DNA from: Clostridiales bacterium DTU070
Lineage (GTDB): Bacteria; Bacillota; Clostridia; DSM-8532
DNA length: 33,662 nucleotides
Direction: 5' to 3'
Assembly (NCBI GenBank): GCA_001513105.1
Contig: LFSH01000075.1
Coordinates: 1 to 33,662, forward strand
Shown here: piece by piece, positions 24,696 to 32,434 of the stretch
Position numbering within the stretch: the first letter of the stretch is position 1
How the letters are laid out: each line of letters opens with the position of its first letter
The notes under the pieces: generated by a model
What the model was told of the DNA's origin: nothing
What the model saw: the letters and a program-made list of their open reading frames with translations, nothing else
The model's database searches: none
Position numbers and translations under genes: made by a program

Positions 24696-25773
24696 GTTCC
24701 CGTCTCCTTTCAAGCAAGTCGATAAAAGCCTCGATACGGGTCATATAGCCTGCCTCTCCGGTCATTTCGTCAACTATAAGCGAGAGCACCGGGAGCTTTT
24801 TTTCCCGGGATATGGTCGGCAGAATCGCCTTTGAAACAATCTCAGGCATGCAACCCATCGGGAAAATCTGAATGGCGCCGTCAAAGCCCTCCCTCGAAGC
24901 CAATACGGCCTCGCCCACGCATTCCCGCGCATGTCCGCCTATGCAAAGCGGAAGAAATTCATCTGAGGCTTTCAGCAGTTCCCTTGAATTAAGCCTTATA
25001 ATTTTAAGAAGCATGTCTTTCAGCCACCATGACGGGGTCAGATTCCTTCTTGTTGATACTGCCATGTCCATCAGGATATCCTCTATAAAAAGGTTTGTAA
25101 AAGGCTCGATAACGGAATAAATTTCGCCGATAATGGCCACCTTTACGGGCTTTTTTGAATAATCAACGGCAACATTCCTTATTCTGTCCTGGTAATCCTT
25201 CAGAAGTTTCAATGCCTTATCGGGGTTATCGCAGGAGAGGACTTCTTCCTTGCAAAAGTTGAGTATTTTTTTGCATTCTCCTCTTTCTTTTTCATAGCCG
25301 GCTTTAAAATGGGCCTGGCTTTCAATGTCGTCCAGGATACACATGGCATTATAAGCCCGTATAACCGAATTAATCTTACCCGGGAGAGTTTTTCTGCTTT
25401 CAGAGCCGACAATCCGGATCCTGTTGAACAGCTCGCGAAGGCCGATGCTCTTGACGGCATCAATGACAATGAACTCGACATTGTATTTCAAATGCTCAAG
25501 TATTTTATGCTGAAGCTCGGGATACTCTCCAAAACGGCATGGCCCGCAGCTTCCCACAAGGAGAATGGTGTCGGCGCCGTTTTTAATTCCGGCAATGTAA
25601 TTGCCAATCATTAGTTTAAAGGGCAGGCATATTTCATCGGGTGAGTATTTCGAACCTAAATACAGTGCTTCCTTATTATTTAGAGGGGGAATGACATAGT
25701 CGATTCCAAGACCGTCAAACAGGATTTTGACGGCTATATAAACATTGCCCATATGTGGGACGGTTATCTTCAT
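24676..25773 (-). CDS. HgdB-like (2-hydroxyacyl-CoA dehydratase D-component family) protein
   Basis: The 365-residue protein starts at ATG 25773 (minus) with AAAGGAGA (25781-25788). It resembles the HgdB/acyl-CoA dehydratase-activase-related family. Cys-containing motifs are DEICLPFKL, VGSCGPCRFGEY, GGHARECVGEA and FPMGCMPEIVSKA, candidates for iron-sulfur ligation. The C-terminus reads VDEMTGEAGYMTRIEAFIDL then LERRR, nearly the same as the end of the upstream gene's protein. The start overlaps the upstream gene by 59 bases, and its end overlaps the activator start by 20. Function is not established for stand-alone versions of this family. Confidence 0.82.
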   Translation of the reverse strand: MKITVPHMGNVYIAVKILFDGLGIDYVIPPLNNKEALYLGSKYSPDEICLPFKLMIGNYIAGIKNGADTILLVGSCGPCRFGEYPELQHKILEHLKYNVEFIVIDAVKSIGLRELFNRIRIVGSESRKTLPGKINSVIRAYNAMCILDDIESQAHFKAGYEKERGECKKILNFCKEEVLSCDNPDKALKLLKDYQDRIRNVAVDYSKKPVKVAIIGEIYSVIEPFTNLFIEDILMDMAVSTRRNLTPSWWLKDMLLKIIRLNSRELLKASDEFLPLCIGGHARECVGEAVLASREGFDGAIQIFPMGCMPEIVSKAILPTISREKKLPVLSLIVDEMTGEAGYMTRIEAFIDLLERRREHVFAWN

Positions 25774-26662
25774 TCAGAACTCTCCTTTCAAGCATATCTG
25801 TAAATGCTTCAAGCCTGGTGTCAACACCTGCCTCCCCGGTGTGCTCGTCAAACTTGATAACAAGCATCGGAAAGTCTCCTGTATGAAAGCGGATAAGATC
25901 TATTACAACAGAATCAATGCCGCAGGCAAAGGAGGACAGGTATATGATTCCATGTATTTTTTTCTGCTCGTAAAGAGCTGCCGACGCTCCGAACAGATTG
26001 CGTTGGAATGTCCAGAACGGCTTTTTTAAGAGTTTTTTAACCTGCGATTCGGAAGCAGCACAGGGAGCGAATTCCTCAGTTAAGATTCCTATTCCCTTGG
26101 CTTTCAGCTTGTTTACGATGTCCATGTTTAAAAAGGCGTCGTATACGATATATGGGTGCCCTGCAAGCATGACGGTAATGTCCTTCTGATCCATTATTCC
26201 GGTTTTATGGCTGTTCTGCGCTTTCAGTGCAAGTTCAAAGGCATGCCTGATTCTGCTTCTGCTGCGTGTTATGGCCGAACCCGACGAAACGCACCACTGA
26301 AACAGGGATTTTTTGCTGTGCATGTACAACGGAGCGGATGTAACAGGCGGCATGCCGGGTATGCTGTGGACGATCATTTCGGGAAGGCCGCAGAACTTAG
26401 GGCAGATGTATTCGTTCCTGTGAACCTGCATAATCCGCGGGACTACCAATAAATCGCACCGATCCTTTATTGATGCGGCATGCCCGTGATAGATTTTTAC
26501 CGGAAGGCAGGCTTCATCAACGCACACTTTTACACCCATGTTCAATATGTTTTTGCTTGTGTCTTCAGAATTTACGATTTCGGCTCCAAGACCGCGAAAG
26601 AAAGTTTCAAAAAAGGGATGGTATTTACAGTATAATAACCCTTTCGGAATTCCAACCCGCAT
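25715..26662 (-). CDS. DUF2229-like acyl-CoA dehydratase activase-related protein
   Basis: The 315-residue protein begins MRVGIPKGLLYCKYHPFFET at ATG 26662 (minus) with a poor SD (GTGTGAT). Its N-terminus matches the DUF2229 pattern (GIP then a large-lobe start, and VCVDEACLPVKIYHGH). Further Cys motifs are NEYICPKFCGLPEM, EEFAPCAASE and SSFACGIDSVV. The C-terminus has FDEHTGEAGVDTRLEAFTDM then LERRV, paralogous to the next protein. In other anaerobes DUF2229, HgdB-like and BadF modules occur fused in one very large protein; here they are separate overlapping genes. It is first in the operon. Biological role unknown. Confidence 0.78.
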   Translation of the reverse strand: MRVGIPKGLLYCKYHPFFETFFRGLGAEIVNSEDTSKNILNMGVKVCVDEACLPVKIYHGHAASIKDRCDLLVVPRIMQVHRNEYICPKFCGLPEMIVHSIPGMPPVTSAPLYMHSKKSLFQWCVSSGSAITRSRSRIRHAFELALKAQNSHKTGIMDQKDITVMLAGHPYIVYDAFLNMDIVNKLKAKGIGILTEEFAPCAASESQVKKLLKKPFWTFQRNLFGASAALYEQKKIHGIIYLSSFACGIDSVVIDLIRFHTGDFPMLVIKFDEHTGEAGVDTRLEAFTDMLERRVLNEDNRPTYGQCLYSRQNPV

Positions 26663-27076
26663 TGTATCACACTTTCAATCCTGCCTGTAATTTTTTGTGA
26701 TTCATCCGAAAGCTGAAACTTTTCCGGTAAATTAAAGTCATATTAAGTGGCAATAATAAAATGAATAGGAAACAGATCAGGCTTTCGGGTGATAAATGTA
26801 TTATGCCCGGAATAAAACTGATTATTTATAATAAGCATTGATCAACCGAAGAATTTATTATAAAACTGCAGATTTTTGATTTCTGCAGAAAGCCATGACA
26901 AGTTGATGGTTAAACTTTTTTTAGGTTTTAAACGTATGTTTATGACAGGAACAAAAACGATCTGACAGGGATAAATTATTTTCGCCAAAAATCGTATATT
27001 TTGGCTCTACACAAAAACCTGTTTAAGTTTTATAATATCAGGGCAGTACAAAAAAGAGCAAAGCCGGGAGATGTGT
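26663..27076. other. 414-base intergenic region between divergent operons
   Basis: It carries a candidate -10 (TATAAT, 27031-27036) for the LCP gene and a hairpin (CTGCAGA 26866-26872 with TCTGCAG 26882-26888) that, read on the minus strand, is followed by TTTTATAATAAATT. AT-rich elsewhere; no ORF or RNA gene that I can support. Confidence 0.6.
27006..27036 (+). promoter_or_regulatory. candidate promoter of the LCP gene
   Basis: A perfect TATAAT (27031-27036) lies about 40 bases before the start codon. The -35 is weak: CTACAC at 27007-27012, 18 bases upstream, or TCTACA at 27006. Confidence 0.4.
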
Positions 27077-28162
27077 ATGAAAAAGAAAGGTTTGATGATT
27101 TTATATACAGTAATTGCAATAGCGGCAGGAGTATTGACGGGCCTTTTTGTATCATCGGTTGTATCTGCCGATAAAAACACATCCATAATATCAATATTAC
27201 CTGATGATTCCGCAGACGACGATATAACTACAGATTACAATAATAAGGATAGCACCGGCGAAAACCAAGGCAAAGACGGGGAAAGCAGCAGGAATTACAA
27301 TATAACCAGGAACCAGAGGTATTATAAACCCCTTGTAAGCGATGCCGAAAGAAATGTACTGCTTATCGGGGAGGATGCCTACAGCGGCAACTATGATACC
27401 ATAATCATTGCGTCCATATCCGAGAAGGATAAAAAGATATATCTTTTTAATTTTCCGAGGGATATCTATATTGACTACAGCGACGAGATACTTGACAGGC
27501 TGAAGAAAAAATCCCCGTCCCTGTACAATGCAAAAGGGTTCCAGAAGATAAATGCAGCCCATACCGTTGGTGCAAGAATTGAGTATAAAAAGGGGACGGG
27601 CAGGTTCGGCAACAGTAATTTTGACTTTTTGGCCGAACTGATTGAGGAGATTTTCAATATAACCGTTCATGATTATGCATATGTTAATACCAAAGGTTTC
27701 CGTGAAATCGTGGATTTGTTCGGCGGCGTGACAATAAATGTTCCTGTAAGAATGAAGTATGACGACCCGGTCCAGAATCTGCATATTGATATTGAAAAGG
27801 GGCTGCAGCACCTGAACGGGGAGCAGGCGGAAGGGTTTGTAAGGTTCCGCCAGGGGTATGACGAGAAAGGTGAATTCAAAAACTACTCCGACCAGTTCAG
27901 GAAGGAAAACCAGAATGAATTCCTGAAAGAATTTTTCAAACAGCATGTTAACTTCAGGAACCTGGGAAAGGTTGATGAATTGGCGGAGCTGTTGGGCAAG
28001 AATATAAAAACCAGCGTAGACGACACTAAAAAGATAAGCACCTATATTGGATTGTTCGGAAAGGCTTTAACCGGAAAATACACCCAGGAATCTTCGATTG
28101 TTGAATGCGAGGGAACAAAAAGCATAAACGGGGTTTATTTTGACATTATAAGAACCGAATAA
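27077..28162 (+). CDS. LytR-CpsA-Psr (LCP) family cell-wall protein
   Basis: The 361-residue protein starts at ATG 27077, six bases after GGGAG (27066-27070); the ATG at 27071 abuts that SD. It has an N-terminal membrane anchor (about 5-28), an Asp/Asn/Ser-rich linker (about 32-75), then the extracellular LCP domain. Signatures are NVLLIGEDAYSGNYDTIIIAS, LFNFPRDIYIDY with the catalytic-type Arg, KINAAHTVGA, FREIVDLFGGVTINVP and LNGEQAEGFVRFRQGY. LCP enzymes transfer undecaprenyl-phosphate-linked glycopolymers to peptidoglycan. It is monocistronic as far as visible. Confidence 0.92.
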   Translation: MKKKGLMILYTVIAIAAGVLTGLFVSSVVSADKNTSIISILPDDSADDDITTDYNNKDSTGENQGKDGESSRNYNITRNQRYYKPLVSDAERNVLLIGEDAYSGNYDTIIIASISEKDKKIYLFNFPRDIYIDYSDEILDRLKKKSPSLYNAKGFQKINAAHTVGARIEYKKGTGRFGNSNFDFLAELIEEIFNITVHDYAYVNTKGFREIVDLFGGVTINVPVRMKYDDPVQNLHIDIEKGLQHLNGEQAEGFVRFRQGYDEKGEFKNYSDQFRKENQNEFLKEFFKQHVNFRNLGKVDELAELLGKNIKTSVDDTKKISTYIGLFGKALTGKYTQESSIVECEGTKSINGVYFDIIRTE

Positions 28163-28343
28163 TCAGGCTAAACTAAAATACTGATATAAAAAAGGAAATA
28201 TTAACTGATTATCAGAATTATAATCATACTTCCGATGAAATTATACGTATTATTAAGTGAGTACATGAGAATGTTTCTTTTTCTCAGAAAAAAGCAGTGC
28301 ATTAGCAGCCTCGCATTAATTTATCAAAGAAAGGGTGATTGTT

Positions 28344-28679
28344 ATGATGAATTTTCTGGAAAAGACTCTATACTTCGGACTGGGACTTGTAACTTATTCA
28401 GCTGAAAAAATAGAATCACTGGTAAACGAACTGGTGAAAAAAGGGGAAGTTGCTTCAGAGGACGCGAAAAAGCTGATTAACGAGTTGATTGAAAAAGGAG
28501 AAAAGCAAAAAGAAGCAATAAGAAACTACATCAAGGAAGAACTCTCCAGAATGCAGGCAGACAAGGAAGCAAAAGGTCCTGTTACCAGGGACGAAATCAG
28601 GCAGATAATCAGGGAAGAATTGTCCAGGTTGAATGAAGACAGTGATGAAGTTGAGGTTGAAGAAGAGGAAGCCGAATAA
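28344..28679 (+). CDS. phasin-like coiled-coil protein
   Basis: The 111-residue protein has SD AAGGGTGAT (28331-28339) and adjacent ATG codons at 28344 and 28347; either may be used. The N-terminal 20 residues are mildly hydrophobic (LEKTLYFGLGLVTYSAEKIE). The body is a charged amphipathic helix (about 25-100) rich in Lys/Glu, with repeated EEL and ELIEKGEKQKEAIR-type heptads. The end is very acidic (EVEVEEEEAE). It resembles proteins annotated as phasin-family or polyhydroxyalkanoate-synthesis regulators, but no polymer genes are nearby, so that name should be taken only as a structural likeness. Confidence 0.75.
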   Translation: MMNFLEKTLYFGLGLVTYSAEKIESLVNELVKKGEVASEDAKKLINELIEKGEKQKEAIRNYIKEELSRMQADKEAKGPVTRDEIRQIIREELSRLNEDSDEVEVEEEEAE

Positions 28680-28691
28680 AATCAATTCTGA

Positions 28692-28712
28692 AAGGGAGCT
28701 CAAGGCTCCCTT
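28692..28712. terminator. hairpin between convergent genes
   Basis: AAGGGAGC (28692-28699) pairs perfectly with GCTCCCTT (28705-28712). It lies 13 bases after the phasin-like gene and 30 bases after the end of the minus-strand mini-gene, so it may serve both directions. The T-runs are poor. Confidence 0.5.
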
Positions 28713-28742
28713 ATATTGTGCCCTTTACCCTGTTCTTTTTTA

Positions 28743-28871
28743 TTAGAGCCTTCGAAGCAGGAAGAACAGGGGTCCCACTCTGAAGCGCGGGCGGAAACGA
28801 CGTCTGAAGCGTCTTCTGGGCCGGAAACGATAGTACGGCCTGTATCTGTAATAGTTATATCCGTTAGGCAT
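28743..28871 (-). CDS. 42-residue arginine- and aromatic-rich mini-protein, possible spore protein
   Basis: This small minus-strand ORF starts at ATG 28871, nine bases after a perfect AGGAG (28881-28885); another ATG at 28877 is too close to the SD. The product starts MPNGYNYYRYRPYYRFRP, contains RRRFRRRFRPRFR, and ends PLFFLLRRL. By my count it has 15 Arg and 12 Tyr/Phe in 42 residues and no acidic residue. Arg codons are mixed (AGA, CGT, CGC, CGG, AGG, CGA), arguing against a simple DNA repeat. Upstream, CATAAAATA (28906-28914, minus strand) fits the mother-cell sigma-K-type -10 pattern CATANNNTA. I do not recognise the family. A protamine-like DNA- or spore-coat-associated protein is a reasonable inference. 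Confidence 0.6.
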   Translation of the reverse strand: MPNGYNYYRYRPYYRFRPRRRFRRRFRPRFRVGPLFFLLRRL

Positions 28872-28905
28872 TAGCATCAACTCCTGTTATATTCTCTTTC
28901 CATAT

Positions 28906-28914
28906 TATTTTATG
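28906..28914 (-). promoter_or_regulatory. candidate sporulation (sigma-E/K-type) -10 element
   Basis: CATAAAATA on the minus strand fits CATANNNTA. An AC dinucleotide 17 bases further upstream could be the -35 part. It would give a leader of about 28 bases for the Arg-rich mini-gene. Confidence 0.35.
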
Positions 28915-28989
28915 TAAATTAAAAGGATTAAGTGACAAGCCCTGTCCTTCGAAGATAAACCCGTACTTTTCGGCATGGGAACGATAGGG

Positions 28990-28995
28990 TATAAT
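28990..28995 (+). promoter_or_regulatory. -10 element of the TM1266-family regulator gene
   Basis: TATAAT (28990-28995) lies 36 bases before ATG 29032. No good -35 is seen at 16-18 bases. Confidence 0.4.
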
Positions 28996-29031
28996 CATTA
29001 TTGTACCTTAACGAGTCTGGAGGGGAGTTAT

Positions 29032-29283
29032 ATGGAAAAGCGGATCGGCGTTGTCGGCATTGTTGTGGAAAACATGGACTGTACCGCAAGGCTGAACTCG
29101 ATACTGCATGACCATGCAGATATAATAATAGGAAGGCTCGGTGTGCCGTTAAAGGAACGGAAAATAAGCGTTATTTCACTGATAGTCGAAGGAACAACCG
29201 ATCAGATTGGAGCTCTTACAGGAAAGATTGGCAACCTGCCCGGGGTAAACGTAAAGAGTGCGTTATCCAAAAGCTATTCTTAG
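29032..29283 (+). CDS. TM1266 family iron-only hydrogenase system putative regulator
   Basis: The 83-residue protein starts at ATG 29032 with GGAGGGGAG (29019-29027); upstream in-frame starts lie across the -10 element. It matches the TM1266-type family with an ACT/CopG-like fold: RIGVVGIVVENMDC, LNSILHDHADIIIGRLGVP, SVISLIVEGTTDQIGALTGKIGNLPGVNVKSALSK. The family is usually found with FeFe-hydrogenase maturation genes (hydEFG), but none is in the window. Ligand and target are unknown. It is separated from nadB by its own promoter. Confidence 0.85.
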   Translation: MEKRIGVVGIVVENMDCTARLNSILHDHADIIIGRLGVPLKERKISVISLIVEGTTDQIGALTGKIGNLPGVNVKSALSKSYS

Positions 29284-29396
29284 CTGCCCTAATACAGGAA
29301 GATAATGTGTATTTGCTGAATCCATGCCGGATAACAGGTGAATTAATGCTATGGCGGCTGAGGGAAGCGGTCAGAACATATTATTAAACAGTGTGC

Positions 29397-29425
29397 TTTA
29401 CAAAAGAAAAAGACAGTATTACAAT
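29397..29425 (+). promoter_or_regulatory. promoter of nadB-nadC
   Basis: TTTACA (29397-29402) and TACAAT (29420-29425) with 17-base spacing, about 72 bases before the nadB start. Confidence 0.6.
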
Positions 29426-29443
29426 AATGCTTAAACGCATTAT
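29424..29443 (+). promoter_or_regulatory. palindromic operator candidate overlapping the nadB promoter
   Basis: ATAATGC (29424-29430) and GCATTAT (29437-29443) form a perfect inverted repeat with a 6-base spacer. It overlaps the end of the -10 and the expected start point. A repressor site is likely. NAD biosynthesis in Firmicutes is often controlled by NiaR, but I cannot confirm that this is its motif. Confidence 0.45.
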
Positions 29444-29497
29444 GTATCATTATCGATATGGGCATTTTTGGCAGCAAATGCCCGAAGGAAGGACATC

Positions 29498-31087
29498 GTG
29501 GACAGGTATTTGGTAAATTTCAATATCAACGACATACCGGCGGAACATTATGACGCAGTCATAATCGGAAGCGGTATCGCAGGGGTTTATACAGCACTTC
29601 AGACAGACAGGCGGGTTAATATAGCCGTTATTACGAAGGAAACCCTTGACATAAGCAATTCAGTACTGGCACAGGGCGGTATTGCCGTTTCGCTGGACAA
29701 GGACGATTCCCCCGAATGTCATTTTAAAGATACCATTTATGCAGGAGCAGGTTTATGCAATGAAGAAACGGTGTGGACTCTTGTCAGCGAAGCCGCTGAA
29801 AATATTGAAATACTGTGCCGGTATGGCGTAAATTTTGACAAATCCGATGAACACCATCTGGCCCTTTCCCGTGAAGGAGCGCATAGCAGGAACCGGATTG
29901 TGCATACAGGGGACGCTACCGGAAAAGAGGTATGCGACACCCTTATTCATGCCCTGATAAAGCATGACAATGTCAGGATATACGAGAGAACCTATGCAAT
30001 AGATATTATTACGGATAACCGAAAATGCATCGGGATTCTTTCCTATCTTGAAGACAGCGGCGAGTATAAACTGTTCCTGGCAGATGCCATTGTATGCGCA
30101 TCAGGCGGATACGGGCAGCTATATAATTACACAACCAATCCGCCTGTGGCAACAGGGGACGGTGCGGCTATGGCATACCGGGCCGGGTGCAGGCTGATGG
30201 ACCTTGAGTTTGTACAGTTCCATCCTACCGTTTTGTATCATCCGCAGAACAGGTCTTTTCTGATTTCAGAAGCGGTGAGGGGCGAAGGAGCCGTACTTTT
30301 GAATGAAAAGGGCGAGCGTTTTATGCAGGGATGCCATCCGATGGCGGAACTTGCTCCAAGGGACGTGGTATCAAGGGCGATTTTCCGGGAGATTGGGAAA
30401 ACCGGTTCAACCCATGTATACCTGGATATTTCCCACAAGGAACCGGAGTATGTTAAACACCGTTTCCCTACAATCTATAAAACCTGCCTGCAATATGGAA
30501 TAGATATAACAAGGGATAAAATACCCGTTGCCCCGGCGGCTCATTACAGCATGGGTGGCATTATGACCGATTCTTACGGCAGGACCGGTATAGAAGGTTT
30601 TTATGCCTGCGGTGAAGCGGCATGCAACGGAATACACGGTGCCAACCGCCTGGCAAGCAATTCCCTTTTGGAAGGCCTTGTATTCGGCAGAAGAATCGCC
30701 CTGGAAATCAGCAGCAGGGTTTTAGGCAGGACAAAACATGAAACGGTCATTCCGGATAACCTTGTTGTTTCAGAAAAGAAAAACGGTCCCCTTGAAGACG
30801 CAGGCGAATTAAAGTCAAGGCTTCGCAGGCTTATGACCGAAAAAGTAGGTATAATCCGCAATGAAGAGAACCTGAAGGAAGCGTTGAACCAGGTTATGGA
30901 GATTAAAAGAGAAACCGAAGGTAAGGCCTGTACAACAATTGAGCAATGGGAGCTTGTAAACATGCTGACACTGGCCGAACTTGTTATTAAATCCGCATTG
31001 ATGCGGAAGGAAAGCAGGGGAGCTCATTACAGGACCGATTATCCACATACCGATGACGTGAATTTCAGGAAGAATACGATAATATAG
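29498..31087 (+). CDS. nadB: L-aspartate oxidase
   Basis: NadB oxidises L-aspartate to iminoaspartate, the first step of de novo NAD synthesis; anaerobes use fumarate or another acceptor. I chose GTG 29498 with GAAGGA (29484-29489); TTG 29468 would overlap that SD and lacks its own. The 529-residue flavoprotein has the FAD-binding AVIIGSGIAGVYTAL, the family motifs VLAQGGIAVSLDKDDSPECH and RIVHTGDATGKEV, the catalytic-region REIGKTG and APAAHYSMGGI, and the end of the FAD domain GANRLASNSLLEGLVFGRR. nadC follows after 63 bases. The expected nadA is not in this operon. Confidence 0.95.
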   Translation: MDRYLVNFNINDIPAEHYDAVIIGSGIAGVYTALQTDRRVNIAVITKETLDISNSVLAQGGIAVSLDKDDSPECHFKDTIYAGAGLCNEETVWTLVSEAAENIEILCRYGVNFDKSDEHHLALSREGAHSRNRIVHTGDATGKEVCDTLIHALIKHDNVRIYERTYAIDIITDNRKCIGILSYLEDSGEYKLFLADAIVCASGGYGQLYNYTTNPPVATGDGAAMAYRAGCRLMDLEFVQFHPTVLYHPQNRSFLISEAVRGEGAVLLNEKGERFMQGCHPMAELAPRDVVSRAIFREIGKTGSTHVYLDISHKEPEYVKHRFPTIYKTCLQYGIDITRDKIPVAPAAHYSMGGIMTDSYGRTGIEGFYACGEAACNGIHGANRLASNSLLEGLVFGRRIALEISSRVLGRTKHETVIPDNLVVSEKKNGPLEDAGELKSRLRRLMTEKVGIIRNEENLKEALNQVMEIKRETEGKACTTIEQWELVNMLTLAELVIKSALMRKESRGAHYRTDYPHTDDVNFRKNTII

Positions 31088-31150
31088 CCCGGGAATGAAA
31101 TTTTGCCTGGCAGAATATATACCGGTGCGAAGGAAAGGAAGAGTTGGAGA

Positions 31151-31981
31151 ATGGAACAGTGGGCGCTGAGGGATATACTTGAAAGAGCTTTTCGTGAAGA
31201 TATGCCGATGGGCGACATAACAACCGACTATACCGTTCCGGAGGACAGTGTTTCGAAAGCCTGTCTTATAGCAAAGCAGGACGGGGTTATTGCAGGTCTC
31301 GGAATTTGCATGGAAGCATTCAGGATGCTTGACCCTGACGTGAAACTTACTCCCCTTGTAAAAGAGGGGGATTATGTTAAGAAAGGCGAAAAACTCCTGT
31401 TCGTCGAGGGAAAAAGCAGGGCCATGCTGAAGGCCGAAAGAACTGCTCTGAACCTCCTTCAGAGACTTAGCGGCATTGCTTCCGAAACACGAAAATACGT
31501 TGAGAAGGTTGCCGGTTACAAGGCAAAGGTGGTAGATACAAGGAAAACAACACCGGGGCTTAGGATTTTGGAAAAATACGCGGTAAGGGTTGGAGGCGGG
31601 ACAAACCACCGTTTCTCCCTTTCGGACGGAGTATTGATAAAAGACAATCACATTAAGGCAGCAGGCGGGATTAAGCAGGCTATTGAAGCGGTAAGAAAGG
31701 CAATACCTCATACCGTAAAAATCGAGGTTGAAACCGAAACTCTTGAACAGGTAAAGGAAGCCCTGGACAACGGGGCAGACATCATTATGCTTGACAATAT
31801 GCCGCCCGAGATTATGGAGCAGGCAGTAAAGATGACGGAAGGAAGGGCCGTAACCGAGGCATCGGGAAATGTAACTCTTGACAATATTCAGAAGGTAGCT
31901 GCATCAGGGGTTGATATAATATCGGTCGGAGCGATAACCCACTCGGTAAAGGCAATGGATATAAGCATGAAGTTTGAATGA
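31151..31981 (+). CDS. nadC: nicotinate-nucleotide pyrophosphorylase (carboxylating)
   Basis: The 276-residue enzyme converts quinolinate and PRPP to nicotinate mononucleotide, CO2 and pyrophosphate. ATG 31151 has AGGAAG (31136-31141) upstream; the frame is open further upstream to 31103 but without SD support. It has the N-terminal sandwich domain (REDMPMGDITTD, AERTALNLLQRLSGIAS) and the barrel with quinolinate/PRPP-binding residues DTRKTTPGLR, KYAVRVGGGTNHR and SDGVLIKDNHI. It ends with DNMPPEIM, EASGNVTLDN and GVDIISVGAITHS. It forms an operon with nadB and is followed by a terminator (32111-32143). Confidence 0.95.
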   Translation: MEQWALRDILERAFREDMPMGDITTDYTVPEDSVSKACLIAKQDGVIAGLGICMEAFRMLDPDVKLTPLVKEGDYVKKGEKLLFVEGKSRAMLKAERTALNLLQRLSGIASETRKYVEKVAGYKAKVVDTRKTTPGLRILEKYAVRVGGGTNHRFSLSDGVLIKDNHIKAAGGIKQAIEAVRKAIPHTVKIEVETETLEQVKEALDNGADIIMLDNMPPEIMEQAVKMTEGRAVTEASGNVTLDNIQKVAASGVDIISVGAITHSVKAMDISMKFE

Positions 31982-32040
31982 AATTACGGTCTGTTGAACT
32001 TTGTTGATACATGACATGAAGTTAGGTTGTATTGACATCC

Positions 32041-32283
32041 TGTGGACAAAACGTAAAAATATCCACAAAAAATGGGATAAAATCAGGCTTTTTAAACAGG
32101 TGGTCGCTTAAACCCTTGTAATCAGAGGATTACAGGGGTTTTTGCATGCAAAAAGTTATCCACAGCCTTGTGGATATCCTGCATATTTTTGAGGTATTTT
32201 CAAGCAAAATGCCGTGAAAAACATTGGAAGACGTGAACTTATCCACAGCCCTGTCAAGAGTTTTACCGCTTCCCTGTGGATAA
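32041..32283. promoter_or_regulatory. cluster of six DnaA-box-like sites
   Basis: Perfect TTATCCACA occurs at 32156-32164 and 32239-32247, and its perfect complement TGTGGATAA at 32275-32283. One-mismatch sites are TGTGGACAA (32041-32049), ATATCCACA (32059-32067) and TGTGGATAT (32169-32177). The sites are arranged as three inverted pairs. No replication gene is nearby, so a DnaA titration or regulatory cluster is more likely than the main origin. Confidence 0.65.
32111..32143 (+). terminator. rho-independent terminator of nadB-nadC
   Basis: AACCCTTGTAATC (32111-32123) pairs with GATTACAGGGGTT (32128-32140) with one wobble, around AGAG; five Ts end the element (32139-32143). It lies between the first two and remaining four DnaA-box-like sites. 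Confidence 0.85.
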
Positions 32284-32377
32284 TAAAAAGCATTTCCGGG
32301 AAAAATGGTTTTCCAGAAACACACTCCGGCCGCTTCGGTTTAATAAAAGTAAATAATAACATGCCCGGAATAAGTTT

Positions 32378-32406
32378 TTGCAGAATGTGAAAGGATAGTC
32401 TATATC
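32378..32406 (+). promoter_or_regulatory. candidate promoter of the CBS-domain gene
   Basis: TTGCAG (32378-32383) and TATATC (32401-32406) with 17-base spacing, about 28 bases before ATG 32435. Confidence 0.45.
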
Positions 32407-32434
32407 CGAATATTGAAAAGGAGAGGAGAAAACA

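Larger units (their letters stand above)
31982..32434 (+). other. 453-base intergenic region with DnaA-box-like cluster
   Basis: It contains the nadBC terminator (32111-32143), six DnaA-box-like 9-mers (32041-32283) and a candidate promoter for the CBS-domain gene (32378-32406). No ORF that I can support. Confidence 0.7.

Noticed and set aside
29284-29397. A missing nadA or other gene between the regulator and nadB
   Set aside because: Only about 110 bases lie between the regulator stop and the nadB promoter, with no ORF that has an SD.
30815-31711. 298-residue minus-strand ORF across nadB and nadC
   Set aside because: Lies antisense to two certain genes and has low-quality composition; no promoter or SD.
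32041-32283. Calling the DnaA-box cluster the chromosomal origin (oriC)
   Set aside because: No dnaA, dnaN, rpmH or other origin-linked genes and no evident AT-rich unwinding element next to it; only a box cluster can be claimed.
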